A stretch of 64,000 nucleotides of DNA from Burkholderia sp. D-99 (GTDB taxonomy: Bacteria; Pseudomonadota; Gammaproteobacteria; Burkholderiales; Burkholderiaceae), in assembly GCF_011605345.1 (NCBI RefSeq), contig NZ_JAAOXM010000001.1, positions 620,001-684,000 of the forward strand, written 5' to 3'. The number at the start of each line of letters is the position of its first letter. The stretch's first letter is position 1. The notes under the pieces are model-generated. The model was not told the DNA's origin. It made no database searches and worked only from the letters and a program-made list of their open reading frames with translations. Made by a program: the position numbers and the translations under genes. Positions 26,489 to 36,908 of the stretch are shown in pieces.

Positions 26489-28984
26489 ATGCAGACCGTG
26501 ACGCCCAGCCAACCACACATCATCGGCATCCGCCATCACAGCCCGGCCTGCTCGCGGCTGGTGGCCGAGCGCATCCGTGCGCGGCGGCCGCGCTACGTGC
26601 TGATCGAAGGGCCGGCCGATTTCAACGGCCGGCTCGACGAACTGTATCGTCCGCACCGCCTGCCGATCGCGATCTACAGCTATCTGTCCGGCGCTGCCGC
26701 GCATTACGGCTCGTGGACCCCGTTTGCCGAGCACTCGCCGGAATGGCAGGCATTGCAGGCGGGGCGCGAAGTCGGCGCGACGGTTCGGTTCATCGACCTG
26801 CCCGCGTGGCACGCGGCGTTCTCGCGGCTGGAGAACCGCTATGCCGATGTCGCGGACGCCGAACACGAGGCGCGCGCCGACGCCTATGAGCGCGCGCTGG
26901 CGGACACGCTTGCGGTGCAAGGCCGCGATGCACTGTGGGACCACCTGTTCGAGGACGTCGGCGATACGCCGGGCGCACTGGACGAACTCGCGGCGCGCCT
27001 GTCGACCTACTTCTCGCATCTGCGCGCCGACGATCCGGGCTCGCTCGGCAACCAGGCACGCGAACGGATGATGGCGCGCTGGATCGCGTGGGCCGTCGCC
27101 GAAGCCGACGGGCAGGCGGACGACGTACTGGTCGTCTGCGGCGGCTATCACGCGCCGGCGCTGGCGCGACTCTGGCACACGCTGCCGGCCGCGTTGCCCG
27201 ATACGCCCGAACCCGGCTCGATCGACGGCCGTGCCGGCACCGTGCCGGACGAACACGCGGACGACTCCAGCGCGCGCGAGACGGCTTCGAATCCCGCCGA
27301 CGAGGCCGCGCGCAGCGTCCGCTACGGTTCCTATCTCGTGCCTTACACGTTCAAGCGCCTCGACGCGTTCGCAGGCTACGCGTCGGGGATGCCTTCGCCG
27401 GCCTATTACCAGTGGGTCTGGGCTCACGGCGCGGAAGAGGCCGTGCGGCGCATGCTCGAGAACGTGATGCAGCGGCTGCGTGCACGCAAGCTGCCGGTAT
27501 CGACGGCCGACCTGATTGCCGTGCACGTGCGGGCCGAAGGGCTGGCACGCTTGCGTGGCCATGCGCGGCCGCTGCGTTGCGACTGGCTCGACGCACTGGC
27601 CGGCGCGCTGGTGAAGGAGGCGCTTGACGCGCCGCTGCCGTGGACCTATCGCGGGCCGCTGCGGGCCGGCACCGATCCGGTGCTGGTCGAGGCGATGGAT
27701 GCGCTGGCGGGCGACGTCGCGGGCGAACTCGCACCGGGCACGCCGCAACCGCCGCTCGTCGCCGCGGTGCGCGACGAACTGGCCGCGCTCGGTATCGTGC
27801 TGCACGGCACGCTGACGCTCGACCTGCTGACCGACCAGGGTCGTGCGCGCAGCCGCGTGCTGCACCGGCTGGCGCTGCTGCGCGTGCCGGGCATCGTGCG
27901 CCGCCAGGGCGCACAGCTGGCGATGTCGGGCGAGCGCGACGAGGTCTGGCAGCTCGGCGAGCCGCTCGAGCAGCAGGCGGCGCTGATCGAAGCCGGCGCG
28001 TGGGGCGCGACGCTGTCCGACGCGGCGCGCGCACGGCTCGAGGATGAATTGCGTGAGGCGGGCGGCCGCATCGCGCCGCTCGCGGATGGCCTGAACCGTG
28101 CCGCGTGGGCCGGGTTGGCAGCGCTGAGCACCGCGTTGCTGGACACGCTGCGCGATGCGGTCGCGCGCGAGCAGCGCTTCGAGGCGCTCGCACCGGCGCT
28201 CGGCAACCTGCATACGCTGCTGCGTCATGGCCATCTGCTCGGCATGAGCGATGCCCCGGTGTTGCGGATCGTCGTCGAGGCCGGTTTCGATCGCGCGCTA
28301 TGGTTGCTGGAGCCGGCCGCCGCGCTGCCGCCGGCCGATCTCGATGCCCACGTGCACGGGTACGTCGCGCTGCGCCGGATCGTGGCCGACGTGCTGGCCG
28401 GTGTCGACGGTGTCGTTGGTGTCGCTCACACGCCGCTCGCGATCGAACCGTTGCGCGCGCTGGCCGTCTGGCGGCGCAAGGCGGCCGATACGGCGGCGGC
28501 GCCCGCGAGTCGCGGCGCGGCGCTCGGGGCGCTGTTAGGCCTTGCCGAGCAGGCCGGTGTCGACGACGGTCAACCCGTCGCCCGCATCGACGATGCGATG
28601 GCGCTGCTGCAGGCGATGCCGGCCGCCGCGCTCGGCGATGCGCTCGGCGGCTTGCTTGCGCTGGCGCGCGAGACGCTGGCGAGCGCGCCAGCCTTCGTCG
28701 CGGGCATGGATGCGACCGTGCGCGCGCTCGACGACACCGATTTCGTGTTCGCGCTGCCGGGGCTGCGCGGCGCGTTCGCGTGGCTACCGCCGCAAGAGCG
28801 CGGGCGGCTCGCAGACCAGGTGCTCACGCTGCACGACGCGACGCACCTGTCGCGTCGGGTACTGACGGAGCGGCACGCGGACGAAGCATCGCCCGAGGAG
28901 GCCGCGCACGCCGCGCGCATCGAGGCACAGGTGCTCGGCCGCCTGCGCCGCTGGGGGCTCACGCCCGACCCGGAGGCGTCGTGA
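26489..28984 (+). CDS. DUF5682 protein (YehM-like) of the MoxR-VWA-SWIM system
   Basis: 831 residues. The start MQTVTPSQPHIIGIRHHSP was chosen because IGIRHHSPACSRLV matches the YehM-type N-terminus, while an upstream in-frame extension is low-complexity. Other conserved-looking segments are YVLIEGPADFNGRLDEL, FIDLPAWH, VLVVCGGYHAPALARL and the FAGYASGMPSPAYYQWVW block. The His-rich and Asp/Glu-containing N-terminal motifs suggest an enzymatic domain, but no activity is known. The C-terminal half is helical and Ala-rich. The 189-bp gap after the ATPase gene contains only a doubtful 56-codon frame. Confidence 0.85.
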   Translation: MQTVTPSQPHIIGIRHHSPACSRLVAERIRARRPRYVLIEGPADFNGRLDELYRPHRLPIAIYSYLSGAAAHYGSWTPFAEHSPEWQALQAGREVGATVRFIDLPAWHAAFSRLENRYADVADAEHEARADAYERALADTLAVQGRDALWDHLFEDVGDTPGALDELAARLSTYFSHLRADDPGSLGNQARERMMARWIAWAVAEADGQADDVLVVCGGYHAPALARLWHTLPAALPDTPEPGSIDGRAGTVPDEHADDSSARETASNPADEAARSVRYGSYLVPYTFKRLDAFAGYASGMPSPAYYQWVWAHGAEEAVRRMLENVMQRLRARKLPVSTADLIAVHVRAEGLARLRGHARPLRCDWLDALAGALVKEALDAPLPWTYRGPLRAGTDPVLVEAMDALAGDVAGELAPGTPQPPLVAAVRDELAALGIVLHGTLTLDLLTDQGRARSRVLHRLALLRVPGIVRRQGAQLAMSGERDEVWQLGEPLEQQAALIEAGAWGATLSDAARARLEDELREAGGRIAPLADGLNRAAWAGLAALSTALLDTLRDAVAREQRFEALAPALGNLHTLLRHGHLLGMSDAPVLRIVVEAGFDRALWLLEPAAALPPADLDAHVHGYVALRRIVADVLAGVDGVVGVAHTPLAIEPLRALAVWRRKAADTAAAPASRGAALGALLGLAEQAGVDDGQPVARIDDAMALLQAMPAAALGDALGGLLALARETLASAPAFVAGMDATVRALDDTDFVFALPGLRGAFAWLPPQERGRLADQVLTLHDATHLSRRVLTERHADEASPEEAAHAARIEAQVLGRLRRWGLTPDPEAS

Positions 28985-29087
28985 CGTGCCGATCGACGGG
29001 CCGCCGCGCGCCCGGCTTCTTCTTCCTTCACCACGACGATGTCGCGCCGTCTCGGCACGGCGCGGCGCGGTTTCCGCGAGTCTTGCC

Positions 29088-30212
29088 ATGCCGCTGAACA
29101 TTCCCGGTCCGCTCGAACGCTGGCGCCTGTTGCTCGGCGAACCGGCCGAAGCCGCGTGCGGCAAGCCGGGCGCCGACGCGCAGGCCGCCGATGCGGCACT
29201 CGAATGGCTGTACGGTCGCGACGACGATCGCGCGCAGCGTGGCGAGCGCGGTGCCGGCCTCGGGCCGTCCGCGCTGAGCACGCCGGACTGGATCAACACG
29301 ATCCACACGCTGTTTCCGAAGGAGGTGATCGACCGGCTCGAACGCGATGCGGTCGAGCGCTTTGGCATCGACGAAGTCGTCACGAACCTCGACGTGCTGG
29401 AGCGGATCGAGCCGTCCGAATCGTTGCTGCGCGCCGTGCTGCACACGAAGCACCTGATGAATCCCGAGGTGCTGGCGGCCGCACGGCGGCTGGTTGCCGA
29501 GGTGGTCCGGCGCATCATGGAGCGGCTCGCGACCGAGGTGCGGCAGGCCTTCAGCGGTACGCGCGACCGCCGCCGGCGCTCGCGGATGAAGATCGCGCGC
29601 AATTTCGACTACACCCGCACGCTCGCCGCGAACCTGCGTCACTGGCATCCCGAGCGGCGCAAGCTGTATCTCAACACGCCGGTCTTCAACAGTCGCACGC
29701 GTCGCCACGTCGAGCCGTGGGACATCGTGCTGCTCGTCGACCAGAGCGGGTCGATGGTCAACTCGGTGATTCACAGCGCGGTGATGGCGGCATGCCTGTG
29801 GCAATTGCCGGGCATGCGCACGCGGCTCGTGGCGTTCGATACGTCGGTGGTCGACCTGACCGCCGACGTATCCGACCCGGTCGAGCTGTTGATGAAGGTC
29901 CAGCTCGGCGGCGGCACGGACATCGCGAAGGCCGTCGCGTATGCGCAATCCCGCGTCGCGAATCCCGCACGCACGATCATCGTGCTGGTCAGCGATTTCT
30001 ATGAAGGCGGCAGCGGCTACGAGCTCGTGCGCCGCGTGAAGGCGCTGGCCGAGAGCGGCGCGCGCGTGCTCGGGCTGGCCGCGCTCGATTCGGCAGCCGA
30101 GCCCGCCTACGACCGCGAGATGGCCGCGCGGCTCGTGAACGCCGGTGCGCAAGTCGGCGCGATGACGCCCGGGCAACTGGCCGCGTGGCTCGCCGAGAAG
30201 GTGCAGGGATGA
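29088..30212 (+). CDS. VWA-domain protein (YehP/CoxE-like) with intact MIDAS
   Basis: 374 residues. An N-terminal helical domain is followed by a von Willebrand A domain whose metal-ion site reads DQSGS (about residues 218-222), with the later threonine in LGGGTDIAKAV and the aspartate in VLVSDFYEGG. All five MIDAS positions are present, so it should bind a divalent cation and a protein ligand. VWA proteins of this class couple to MoxR ATPases. The start MPLNIPGPLERW follows an unrelated in-frame run. Its stop overlaps the next start by 4 bp (ATGA). Confidence 0.92.
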   Translation: MPLNIPGPLERWRLLLGEPAEAACGKPGADAQAADAALEWLYGRDDDRAQRGERGAGLGPSALSTPDWINTIHTLFPKEVIDRLERDAVERFGIDEVVTNLDVLERIEPSESLLRAVLHTKHLMNPEVLAAARRLVAEVVRRIMERLATEVRQAFSGTRDRRRRSRMKIARNFDYTRTLAANLRHWHPERRKLYLNTPVFNSRTRRHVEPWDIVLLVDQSGSMVNSVIHSAVMAACLWQLPGMRTRLVAFDTSVVDLTADVSDPVELLMKVQLGGGTDIAKAVAYAQSRVANPARTIIVLVSDFYEGGSGYELVRRVKALAESGARVLGLAALDSAAEPAYDREMAARLVNAGAQVGAMTPGQLAAWLAEKVQG

Positions 30213-32455
30213 GCGCGCCGATCCGTGACGACCTGCTCGAACTGACGCCCGAAGCGCTGACGGCGCTCGCCAACGCCGGGTTCGTCAAGCGCGCACAGAA
30301 GGATGTCGCAGCCGGCGCGGTGCCGGCGCTGGCCGTCGACGGCGACGGTACGGTGCACGCATCGTTCGACGACGGCGTGCGTACCAGCCTGCCGCCGGGT
30401 CGGACCTTGCGCGACGCGACGTGCAACTGCACCGCGAGCGGCATGTGCCGGCATCGCGTGATGCTGGTGCTTGCCTACCAGGCGGGCAGGCAGGCGAACG
30501 AAGCGGCTGATGCGGCTGATCCGGGCGATGTGCGTGCAGGCGAAGACGGCAAGACGGGGCAGGCCGATACGCGCGGTGAAACGCTCTGCAATCCCGACGA
30601 TGTGGCGAACGGCGAGACGCGCGACGGTTCGTGCGATGCACCGCCGGATAACGACGCGAACGTGACGTCGTCCGCGGATCGCACATGGAGCCCTGCCGAT
30701 TTCGACGACGCCGCGCTGGCGGCGAGCTTCGCGCCGTCCGTGCTCGAACAGGCCGCGCGCATGGCGGCCTCCCGGCCCGTCGTGGCCGTGCAGCCGGGGG
30801 CCGGCGCGCAGTCGTCGCCGGTTGCACGCCTGCCGATGTGCACCGTGCGGTTCTTCTCGCGCCGCTCGCTCGCGCATGCGCGTTGTGACTGCCGGCAGGG
30901 CAGCGGCTGCGCGCACGTCGTGGTGGCCGTCTGGGCATTCCGCCAGGCCGGTGTACCGGCCGACGGCGGATCGGAGACGATCGTCGAGGTGCGCCCGCCG
31001 GCCGGCGACGCAGGCGAGAGTGACGACGACCGGTCGCCGTTGCGCGACGACGCGGCGCACGCGTTGATCGCCGACCTCGACAGGCTGATACACGCGCTGT
31101 GGCTGGACGGTTCGAGCCAGCCGCCGATCGCGCTGGCCGCGCGCGTGGAGTCGCTGCGTGGCCGCCTGCGCGAGCGCGGCTGGCAGTGGGTCGACGACGC
31201 GCTCGACGAAGCGTGGCAGCTCGTGCATGCGCAGCACGCACGCAGCAGCCGTTTCGAGCCGCTGCGGCTCGTGCGTGTGCTGGCCGAACTGTGGGCGCGC
31301 CTGCGCGCGGCGATATCCGCCGCGACGCAGCGCGAGGGGGCCGCCGTGCCGGCCCGCCAGATGCTCGGCATCGGCGTGAAGGGCGAGGTCGAGCTCGATC
31401 ATCTGCGGCTGGTGTCGCTCGGCGTCGAGCTGTGGGCCGACGAAGCGGAAGAGGGGGCGAGCGTGCTGTTCGCCGATCCCGACACGCAGACCGTGATGGT
31501 GCTGACGCGAAACTGGCCGCGTGCCGCCGACGTCGCGGCCGGCGGCCGTGCACCGGATCTGGCAGGCCGCCGTGTGGCAGGTTTTCCGTTGCGGCAGATC
31601 GCCGCCGGGCAAGTTGTCACGAAGGCCGCCAAGCGGCGCGCCAACGGTGCGGTCGACATGGCGGCCGGCGTACGGCAGACAGGCGTGCTGCCGCTGTCAC
31701 CGACATCCTGGGACGATCTCGTCGCGCCGATCCGCCAGCCGGGCATCGCGGCGCTCGTCGCGCACCTGCGTGACGCGTTGCCCGACTTCGTGCGGCCAAG
31801 ACAGGCGGCGAACGGCGCGGCAGCCGGCGCGGCCGGGTCGCTGCACGTCGTTGCGTTCGAGCCCATGGTCGTGCGGTCGGTCCGTTGGGATGCGGCCGCC
31901 CAGGTGCTGCACGCGCGGCTTGCACAGGGGGAAGCCGGGACGGCCGACGCGGACGGCGACGATGCGCTGCACCTCGCGCTGCCGCATCGCGCCGTGGCGC
32001 CCGGTGCGATCGATGCGCTGGCGCGCGCGCTGTCCGGCGAATGGGGCGCGTTGCGTGCGCTGGCGGGCACCGTGCGCCTGCATGCGGGCACGGCCGTGAT
32101 GCGGCCGCTGGCCGTGTTGACCGCACAGCGCGCCGTCGTGCTGCAGACCGAAGCGGCGCCGCCGCAACTGCTGCCGCTGGCCGGCGGGCGCGAGCCGGTG
32201 CCCGCGCTGGTCGCGCTCGCGGAGGACACGCTGGCGCTGCTGGCCGAGTGGCTGCGACAGGGCATGCGCCATCAGGGCGGCGGCGCGATCGAGCGTGCGC
32301 TGGCGCAGGCCACGCGGCTTGAGCGGGCCGGCCTCGCACACGCGGGCCGGTTGCTGCGCGCGCTGACCGACGGCCTGCGCGGTGCACAATCGGCGTCGGT
32401 ACTGGCGCAACTGGGTTCGCTGACGTTGCTGCTGCTGGGCATCGTCGAGCGATGA
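30209..32455 (+). CDS. SWIM zinc-finger protein with two SWIM motifs (YehQ-like)
   Basis: 748 residues. A SWIM motif CxCx5CxH is at C72-C74-C80-H82 (CNCTASGMCRH). A second copy with identical spacing is at C226-C228-C234-H236 (CDCRQGSGCAH). SWIM fingers bind nucleic acid or protein. The remaining sequence is helical with Ala/Arg-rich segments, and the C-terminal ~300 residues resemble YehQ in layout. It overlaps the VWA gene by 4 bp, tying it to that partner. The two-finger arrangement may bind repeated or paired targets; this is inference. Confidence 0.88.
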   Translation: MSAPIRDDLLELTPEALTALANAGFVKRAQKDVAAGAVPALAVDGDGTVHASFDDGVRTSLPPGRTLRDATCNCTASGMCRHRVMLVLAYQAGRQANEAADAADPGDVRAGEDGKTGQADTRGETLCNPDDVANGETRDGSCDAPPDNDANVTSSADRTWSPADFDDAALAASFAPSVLEQAARMAASRPVVAVQPGAGAQSSPVARLPMCTVRFFSRRSLAHARCDCRQGSGCAHVVVAVWAFRQAGVPADGGSETIVEVRPPAGDAGESDDDRSPLRDDAAHALIADLDRLIHALWLDGSSQPPIALAARVESLRGRLRERGWQWVDDALDEAWQLVHAQHARSSRFEPLRLVRVLAELWARLRAAISAATQREGAAVPARQMLGIGVKGEVELDHLRLVSLGVELWADEAEEGASVLFADPDTQTVMVLTRNWPRAADVAAGGRAPDLAGRRVAGFPLRQIAAGQVVTKAAKRRANGAVDMAAGVRQTGVLPLSPTSWDDLVAPIRQPGIAALVAHLRDALPDFVRPRQAANGAAAGAAGSLHVVAFEPMVVRSVRWDAAAQVLHARLAQGEAGTADADGDDALHLALPHRAVAPGAIDALARALSGEWGALRALAGTVRLHAGTAVMRPLAVLTAQRAVVLQTEAAPPQLLPLAGGREPVPALVALAEDTLALLAEWLRQGMRHQGGGAIERALAQATRLERAGLAHAGRLLRALTDGLRGAQSASVLAQLGSLTLLLLGIVER

Positions 32456-32620
32456 CGGCATGACCGTCGACCGGGCGAGCAGGCAGCGCCCGACACCGCG
32501 AGTCGTGCAGGCTGCACGGGCCACGGGGTGAATGAACGAGAGGGCGTCGTGGCTGCCTGGCGGCCATGGCATGCGGACGCGGCATAGTGCTGCGTCGTCG
32601 ATCCGAGTGAGAGGGAACGG

Positions 32621-35600
32621 ATGCGTCGTTTTGAACTGATCGAAGGCAATTCCAGCAAGTTCTGGGAAGTGGAGCAGGACGGCTCCGGGCTCAATATCCG
32701 CTGGGGCCGCATCGGCACCGCGGGCCAGAGCCAGACGAAGTCGTTCGCGGACGAAGCGAAGGCGCGCGTCGCGCTCGACAAGCTCGTCAAGGAGAAGACC
32801 GGCAAGGGCTATGCCGAAGTCGCGGTGGCGGCCGGCGCCAGCATCGGCGCGACTGCCGCGAAGCCGCCGGCCGTCGCGTCGCCGGCGACCTCATCCGCTG
32901 CGCCGCAGGCGTCGACGGATGCAGAGTCGGCGGCGAGCGCGCAACCCGCAGCGGCGAAGGCCGAGAATGGTGCGCCGCTCACGCCGTCGGCCGGGCCGGC
33001 CGCATCGACGCCGCCTTTGACGGCCGCTGCCACCGTGCCCGTGCCGCCCGTCGCGGCCGAAGGTTTCGATGCCCAGTGCGAGCGTGTCTTCGAGGCCGTG
33101 CGCGCGCAGATCGCGAACGGCGACATGAAGCCCGGCGACACGTTGACGGTCGCCGTGATCAAGCGCCGCTACGATGTAGGCGACCGGGGCGCCGCGATGG
33201 CGTTCGACCTGCTCAAGTCGCGCCGCCTGCTGTATGGCTGGGGAACGTCGGCCAACGTGCTCGAGCACGCGCAGGCGGCTGCGGTGGCCCTCGGCGAGTG
33301 GGTAGCAACCGAGGCGGCCGCCGCGCCGGCGCCTGCCGCACCCGCAATCGTCGACACCGGCGCACCGCCGTGGCTGATGCAAGGCGATCCCGTGCGGCTG
33401 TCGCCGCAGATCCAGCGCGATGCGTATGCGTCGCGCCGTTTTCCCGTCGCGGTGACCGTGCTCGACGTGCGCGCTGCGTGGCTGAAGATCGAAGGCAAGA
33501 ACGGTTACTCGGTCGACATCGGCGCGACCGATGCGGCGCTGCGCCCGGCCGTGCAGCGGATGCTCGACCGGCTGGCCGCGCGTACGCCGATCGCCGGGCC
33601 GGTGGCGGATGCGCAAGCCGACGCCGCGCTGTTCGCGCTGGCGATGCTCCTGGGCGACTCCCACGGCGAAACCACGATCGGCCGCCCGGTCGTCGACTAC
33701 ATGGTCGCGCAATACGGATTGACGGGCGCGATCGACGTGCTGTTCGACGCGTTGAAAATCCAGGTGCACGCCGACTACGACCGTCAGGCGCAGGGCCGCG
33801 TCCATCGTTTCTCTACGAATGTCGAAGGCCCGGTGCGCGGTAGCTGGCGCGGGCCGATCGTCGGCACCGAGGCGGCGCTGCGCGAGCATCTTGCCGCGGC
33901 GAGCGATACGGACTGGCAGGCCTGCGTCGACAGAATCGAGGCCGCGTTGCCGGCGCTGCACCCGACTCGCCAGCCCGTACCCGCACTACTGCTGCCCGAT
34001 GCGCCGCACGTGTCGAATGCACTGGTGCGCCGGCTGGGCGCCGAGCGCGACGTGCCCGAGACGCTGCACTGGATGCTGCTGACCGCGACCGATCCCGATG
34101 CGATCGCGGTGGCCGCGAAGATCCGGCCGGATAGCTATGGCCATTCATTCTGGGGGATGTCGCGGCTGGTCGCGACCGTGCTGCGCGAGCGCGGCACGGC
34201 CGCGTTCGACGTGCTCGAACGCGGCGCCGGCGACGATGCGGCGGGCGACGCGCTCGCCGCGATCGGCACGCCCGACGCGGTGGCTGCGCTGGCGAAGGTC
34301 GCCAGTGCTTCGAAAGGCGCGCTCGCGCGCCTGTCGCTGTCGCTCGATCGCTGGCCGCTGGCGGGCATGGTCGCGCTGTCGCGACTCGTGGCCGCGGGCG
34401 GCAAGGACGCCGGGCTGCTGACCCCGAGCCTGACGCGCCTGTTGCGCGCGCATACGGTGCACGTCGACGGGCTGCGGCCGTGGCTCGACGCGCCGGCCCA
34501 GGCCGTGATCGACAAGCTTCTCGCGCTGCTGGCCGGCCCGGCCGACGTCGCATCGGCCGAGGAATTGCCGGGCGTGCTGGCGGCGCCACCGTGGCTCGCT
34601 GCACGGCAGAAAAAGGCGGCGGCGCTGACGCTGGAGCCGCTCGAACTGGCCGCAATCGAATGCTGGGACGAAGCGAAGCGCAACCAGGCGAAAACGCCCG
34701 ACCAGTGGGAGGTGAAGCGACTCGCCGCGGCGGCGAAGGACACGATGACGCTGGTCGCCGGCCTCGGCTTCGACGCGCACAAAAAGTACTTCGGGCCGCT
34801 CGGCGAGGCTGCCGCGAAGGCGATCCGGCAAGGCGACGCGCCGGCGTTCGTCGCCGCATGGCGCGCGATGATCGACGAGCGCAAGCGCGAGCGGTACTTC
34901 TGGTACTCGCTGCGCGTCGAATACCTGACGCTGTTGCCGGCCGCGGTGGCCGTCGACATCTGGAACGCGGTGGCGGGCGAATACAGCACGGCGGGCGTGA
35001 ACCTGCTGATGGCGACCTTCGGACTGCCCGCGTTGCCCGGCCTCATCGCAACCGTGCGCAACAAGCCGACCGAGAATTTCGGTTACGCGCTGAATTACGG
35101 CGCCGTCGAATGCGCGCCGATCGCGGCCCGCGCGTTCGTGAAGCTGAAGACCTTGCGCGACGACGGCCGTACTTGGTTGCTGAAGTTTCCGGAGCATGCG
35201 GCCAGCGGCCTGATCGCGCCGTCGCTCGGCAAGCCGGGCGAAGCGCGCGACTGCGCCGGCGCGGCGCTGCGTTTGCTGCAGGCGAACGGCCACGAGGCGT
35301 TGCTGATGGACGTCGCCGCGCGCTATGCCGACGACGCGGTGCCGCAGGCGGTGCGCGTCGTGCTCGACGAGAGCCCGCTCGACCGTTTCCCGACCAAGCG
35401 CAGCAAGCTGCCTGATTTCTGGCAGCCGCGCGGCTGGCGCCGGCCGGTGCTGAAGAACGGCAAGGCGCTGCCGGATGACGCGCTCGACCATCTCGGCCAG
35501 ATGCTGACGTTCCCGACCAGCGAAGAGATCTACGGCGGCATCGACGTCGTGAAGGACGCGTGCACGGCCGAGTCGCTGTCCGATTTCGCGTGGGACTGCT

Positions 35601-36877
35601 TCAACGCATGGCTCGATGCCGGCGCGCCGGGCAAGGAGGGCTGGGCGCTCACCGCGTTGGGCCTGTTCGGCAACGACGACACCGCACGCAAGCTGACGCC
35701 GTTGATCCGCACGTGGCCCGGCGAATCGGCGCATGCACGCGCGGCAACCGGCCTCGACGTGCTGGCCTCGATCGGCAGTGACGTCGCGCTGATGCTGCTC
35801 AACGGCATTGCGCAGAAGGTCAAGTTCCGCGCGCTGCAGGACCGTGCGCGCGAGAAGATCGATGCGATCGCGGAAGCACGCGGGCTGTCGTCCGAGGAAC
35901 TGGAGGACCGTCTCGCGCCGGATCTCGGGCTCGACGCACACGGCACGATGCTGCTCGACTTCGGCCCGCGCGCATTCCGGGTGGGCTTCGACGAGACACT
36001 CAAGCCGTATGTGCGCGAGACCGGCGCCGACGGCGTGGCCGGCGCGCGGCTTGCGGACCTGCCGAAGCCGAAGAAGACCGACGATCCCGTGAAGGGCAAG
36101 GAAGCGGTCGAGCGCTTCAAGCTGCTGAAGAAGGATGCACGCACCATCGCGAGCCAGCAGGTCGCGCGGCTCGAGGTGGCGATGTGCGGGCGCCGCCGCT
36201 GGACGCCCGAGGTGTTTCGCGCGTTTCTCGCCGAGCATCCGCTGGTGCGCCACCTGGTCCAGCGCCTCGTGTGGGGGGTGTACGAAGTCGACGATGGCGG
36301 CAACTTCGGCGGCACGCTGAAGGCCTGCTTCCGCGTGGCGGAAGACGGCACCGCGGCGACCGCCGACGACGACGCGTTCACGTTGCCGGAAGGCGCGACG
36401 ATCCGCGTCGGGGTGCCGCATGCGCTGGAAATCGCGCCGGCCGATGCCGCCGCGTTCGGGCAGGTGTTCGCCGACTACGAGCTGCTGCAGCCGTTCGCGC
36501 AGCTCGGTCGCGACGTGTACCGGCTGACCGACGATGAGCGCGACGGGCGCAAGCTCGAGCGCTGGAAGGGCGTCAAGGTGCCGACCGGCCGCGTGCTCGG
36601 GCTCGTCAACAAGGGCTGGCGGCGCGGCCAGGTGGAGGATGCCGGCTGCATCTGGTATTTCACGAAGCCGCTCGGCGCAGGCAAGGTGATCGAGCTGTCG
36701 CTGGATCCGGGGATCTTCGTCGGTGCGGTCGACATGAATCCGGATCAGGAACTTGGCGTGTTGCAGGCCGGTGCGCCGTCGAACTGGGGCAGCATTCGCG
36801 AGCCTGATGCGCTGTCGACCCTCGACGAGATCTCGGCGAGCGAGTTGATCCGCGATCTGGAGGGGATGCGCGAGTAA
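32621..36877 (+). CDS. WGR-DUF4132 giant protein (YehI/MolR-like)
   Basis: 1418 residues. The N-terminus is a WGR domain (WGR at residues 28-30 in LNIRWGRIGTAGQ), a fold found in PARPs and bacterial DNA-repair regulators. A low-complexity Ala/Pro linker follows (~70-140), then a long helical body. The C-terminal part carries the DUF4132 segment (ARLEVAMCGRRRWTPEVF and VWGVYEVDDGG). E. coli YehI/MolR has the same architecture. It lies 165 bp after the SWIM gene and closes the five-gene series. The WGR module probably senses nucleic acid; this is inference. Confidence 0.88.
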   Translation: MRRFELIEGNSSKFWEVEQDGSGLNIRWGRIGTAGQSQTKSFADEAKARVALDKLVKEKTGKGYAEVAVAAGASIGATAAKPPAVASPATSSAAPQASTDAESAASAQPAAAKAENGAPLTPSAGPAASTPPLTAAATVPVPPVAAEGFDAQCERVFEAVRAQIANGDMKPGDTLTVAVIKRRYDVGDRGAAMAFDLLKSRRLLYGWGTSANVLEHAQAAAVALGEWVATEAAAAPAPAAPAIVDTGAPPWLMQGDPVRLSPQIQRDAYASRRFPVAVTVLDVRAAWLKIEGKNGYSVDIGATDAALRPAVQRMLDRLAARTPIAGPVADAQADAALFALAMLLGDSHGETTIGRPVVDYMVAQYGLTGAIDVLFDALKIQVHADYDRQAQGRVHRFSTNVEGPVRGSWRGPIVGTEAALREHLAAASDTDWQACVDRIEAALPALHPTRQPVPALLLPDAPHVSNALVRRLGAERDVPETLHWMLLTATDPDAIAVAAKIRPDSYGHSFWGMSRLVATVLRERGTAAFDVLERGAGDDAAGDALAAIGTPDAVAALAKVASASKGALARLSLSLDRWPLAGMVALSRLVAAGGKDAGLLTPSLTRLLRAHTVHVDGLRPWLDAPAQAVIDKLLALLAGPADVASAEELPGVLAAPPWLAARQKKAAALTLEPLELAAIECWDEAKRNQAKTPDQWEVKRLAAAAKDTMTLVAGLGFDAHKKYFGPLGEAAAKAIRQGDAPAFVAAWRAMIDERKRERYFWYSLRVEYLTLLPAAVAVDIWNAVAGEYSTAGVNLLMATFGLPALPGLIATVRNKPTENFGYALNYGAVECAPIAARAFVKLKTLRDDGRTWLLKFPEHAASGLIAPSLGKPGEARDCAGAALRLLQANGHEALLMDVAARYADDAVPQAVRVVLDESPLDRFPTKRSKLPDFWQPRGWRRPVLKNGKALPDDALDHLGQMLTFPTSEEIYGGIDVVKDACTAESLSDFAWDCFNAWLDAGAPGKEGWALTALGLFGNDDTARKLTPLIRTWPGESAHARAATGLDVLASIGSDVALMLLNGIAQKVKFRALQDRAREKIDAIAEARGLSSEELEDRLAPDLGLDAHGTMLLDFGPRAFRVGFDETLKPYVRETGADGVAGARLADLPKPKKTDDPVKGKEAVERFKLLKKDARTIASQQVARLEVAMCGRRRWTPEVFRAFLAEHPLVRHLVQRLVWGVYEVDDGGNFGGTLKACFRVAEDGTAATADDDAFTLPEGATIRVGVPHALEIAPADAAAFGQVFADYELLQPFAQLGRDVYRLTDDERDGRKLERWKGVKVPTGRVLGLVNKGWRRGQVEDAGCIWYFTKPLGAGKVIELSLDPGIFVGAVDMNPDQELGVLQAGAPSNWGSIREPDALSTLDEISASELIRDLEGMRE

Positions 36878-36908
36878 CGCGTGACCCTTCACCCTCATCG
36901 AATCCGAC

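Noticed and set aside
25034..28234. 1066-residue reading frame on the minus strand opposite the MoxR and DUF5682 genes
   Set aside because: Arginine-rich antisense shadow of a GC-rich gene; no domains or ribosome site, and the plus strand carries clear MoxR and DUF5682 domains.
12561..36877. Functional link between the molybdenum hydroxylase operon and the MolR-like WGR protein
   Set aside because: They are 16 kb apart with unrelated operons between; the MolR name in E. coli comes from weak historical evidence.
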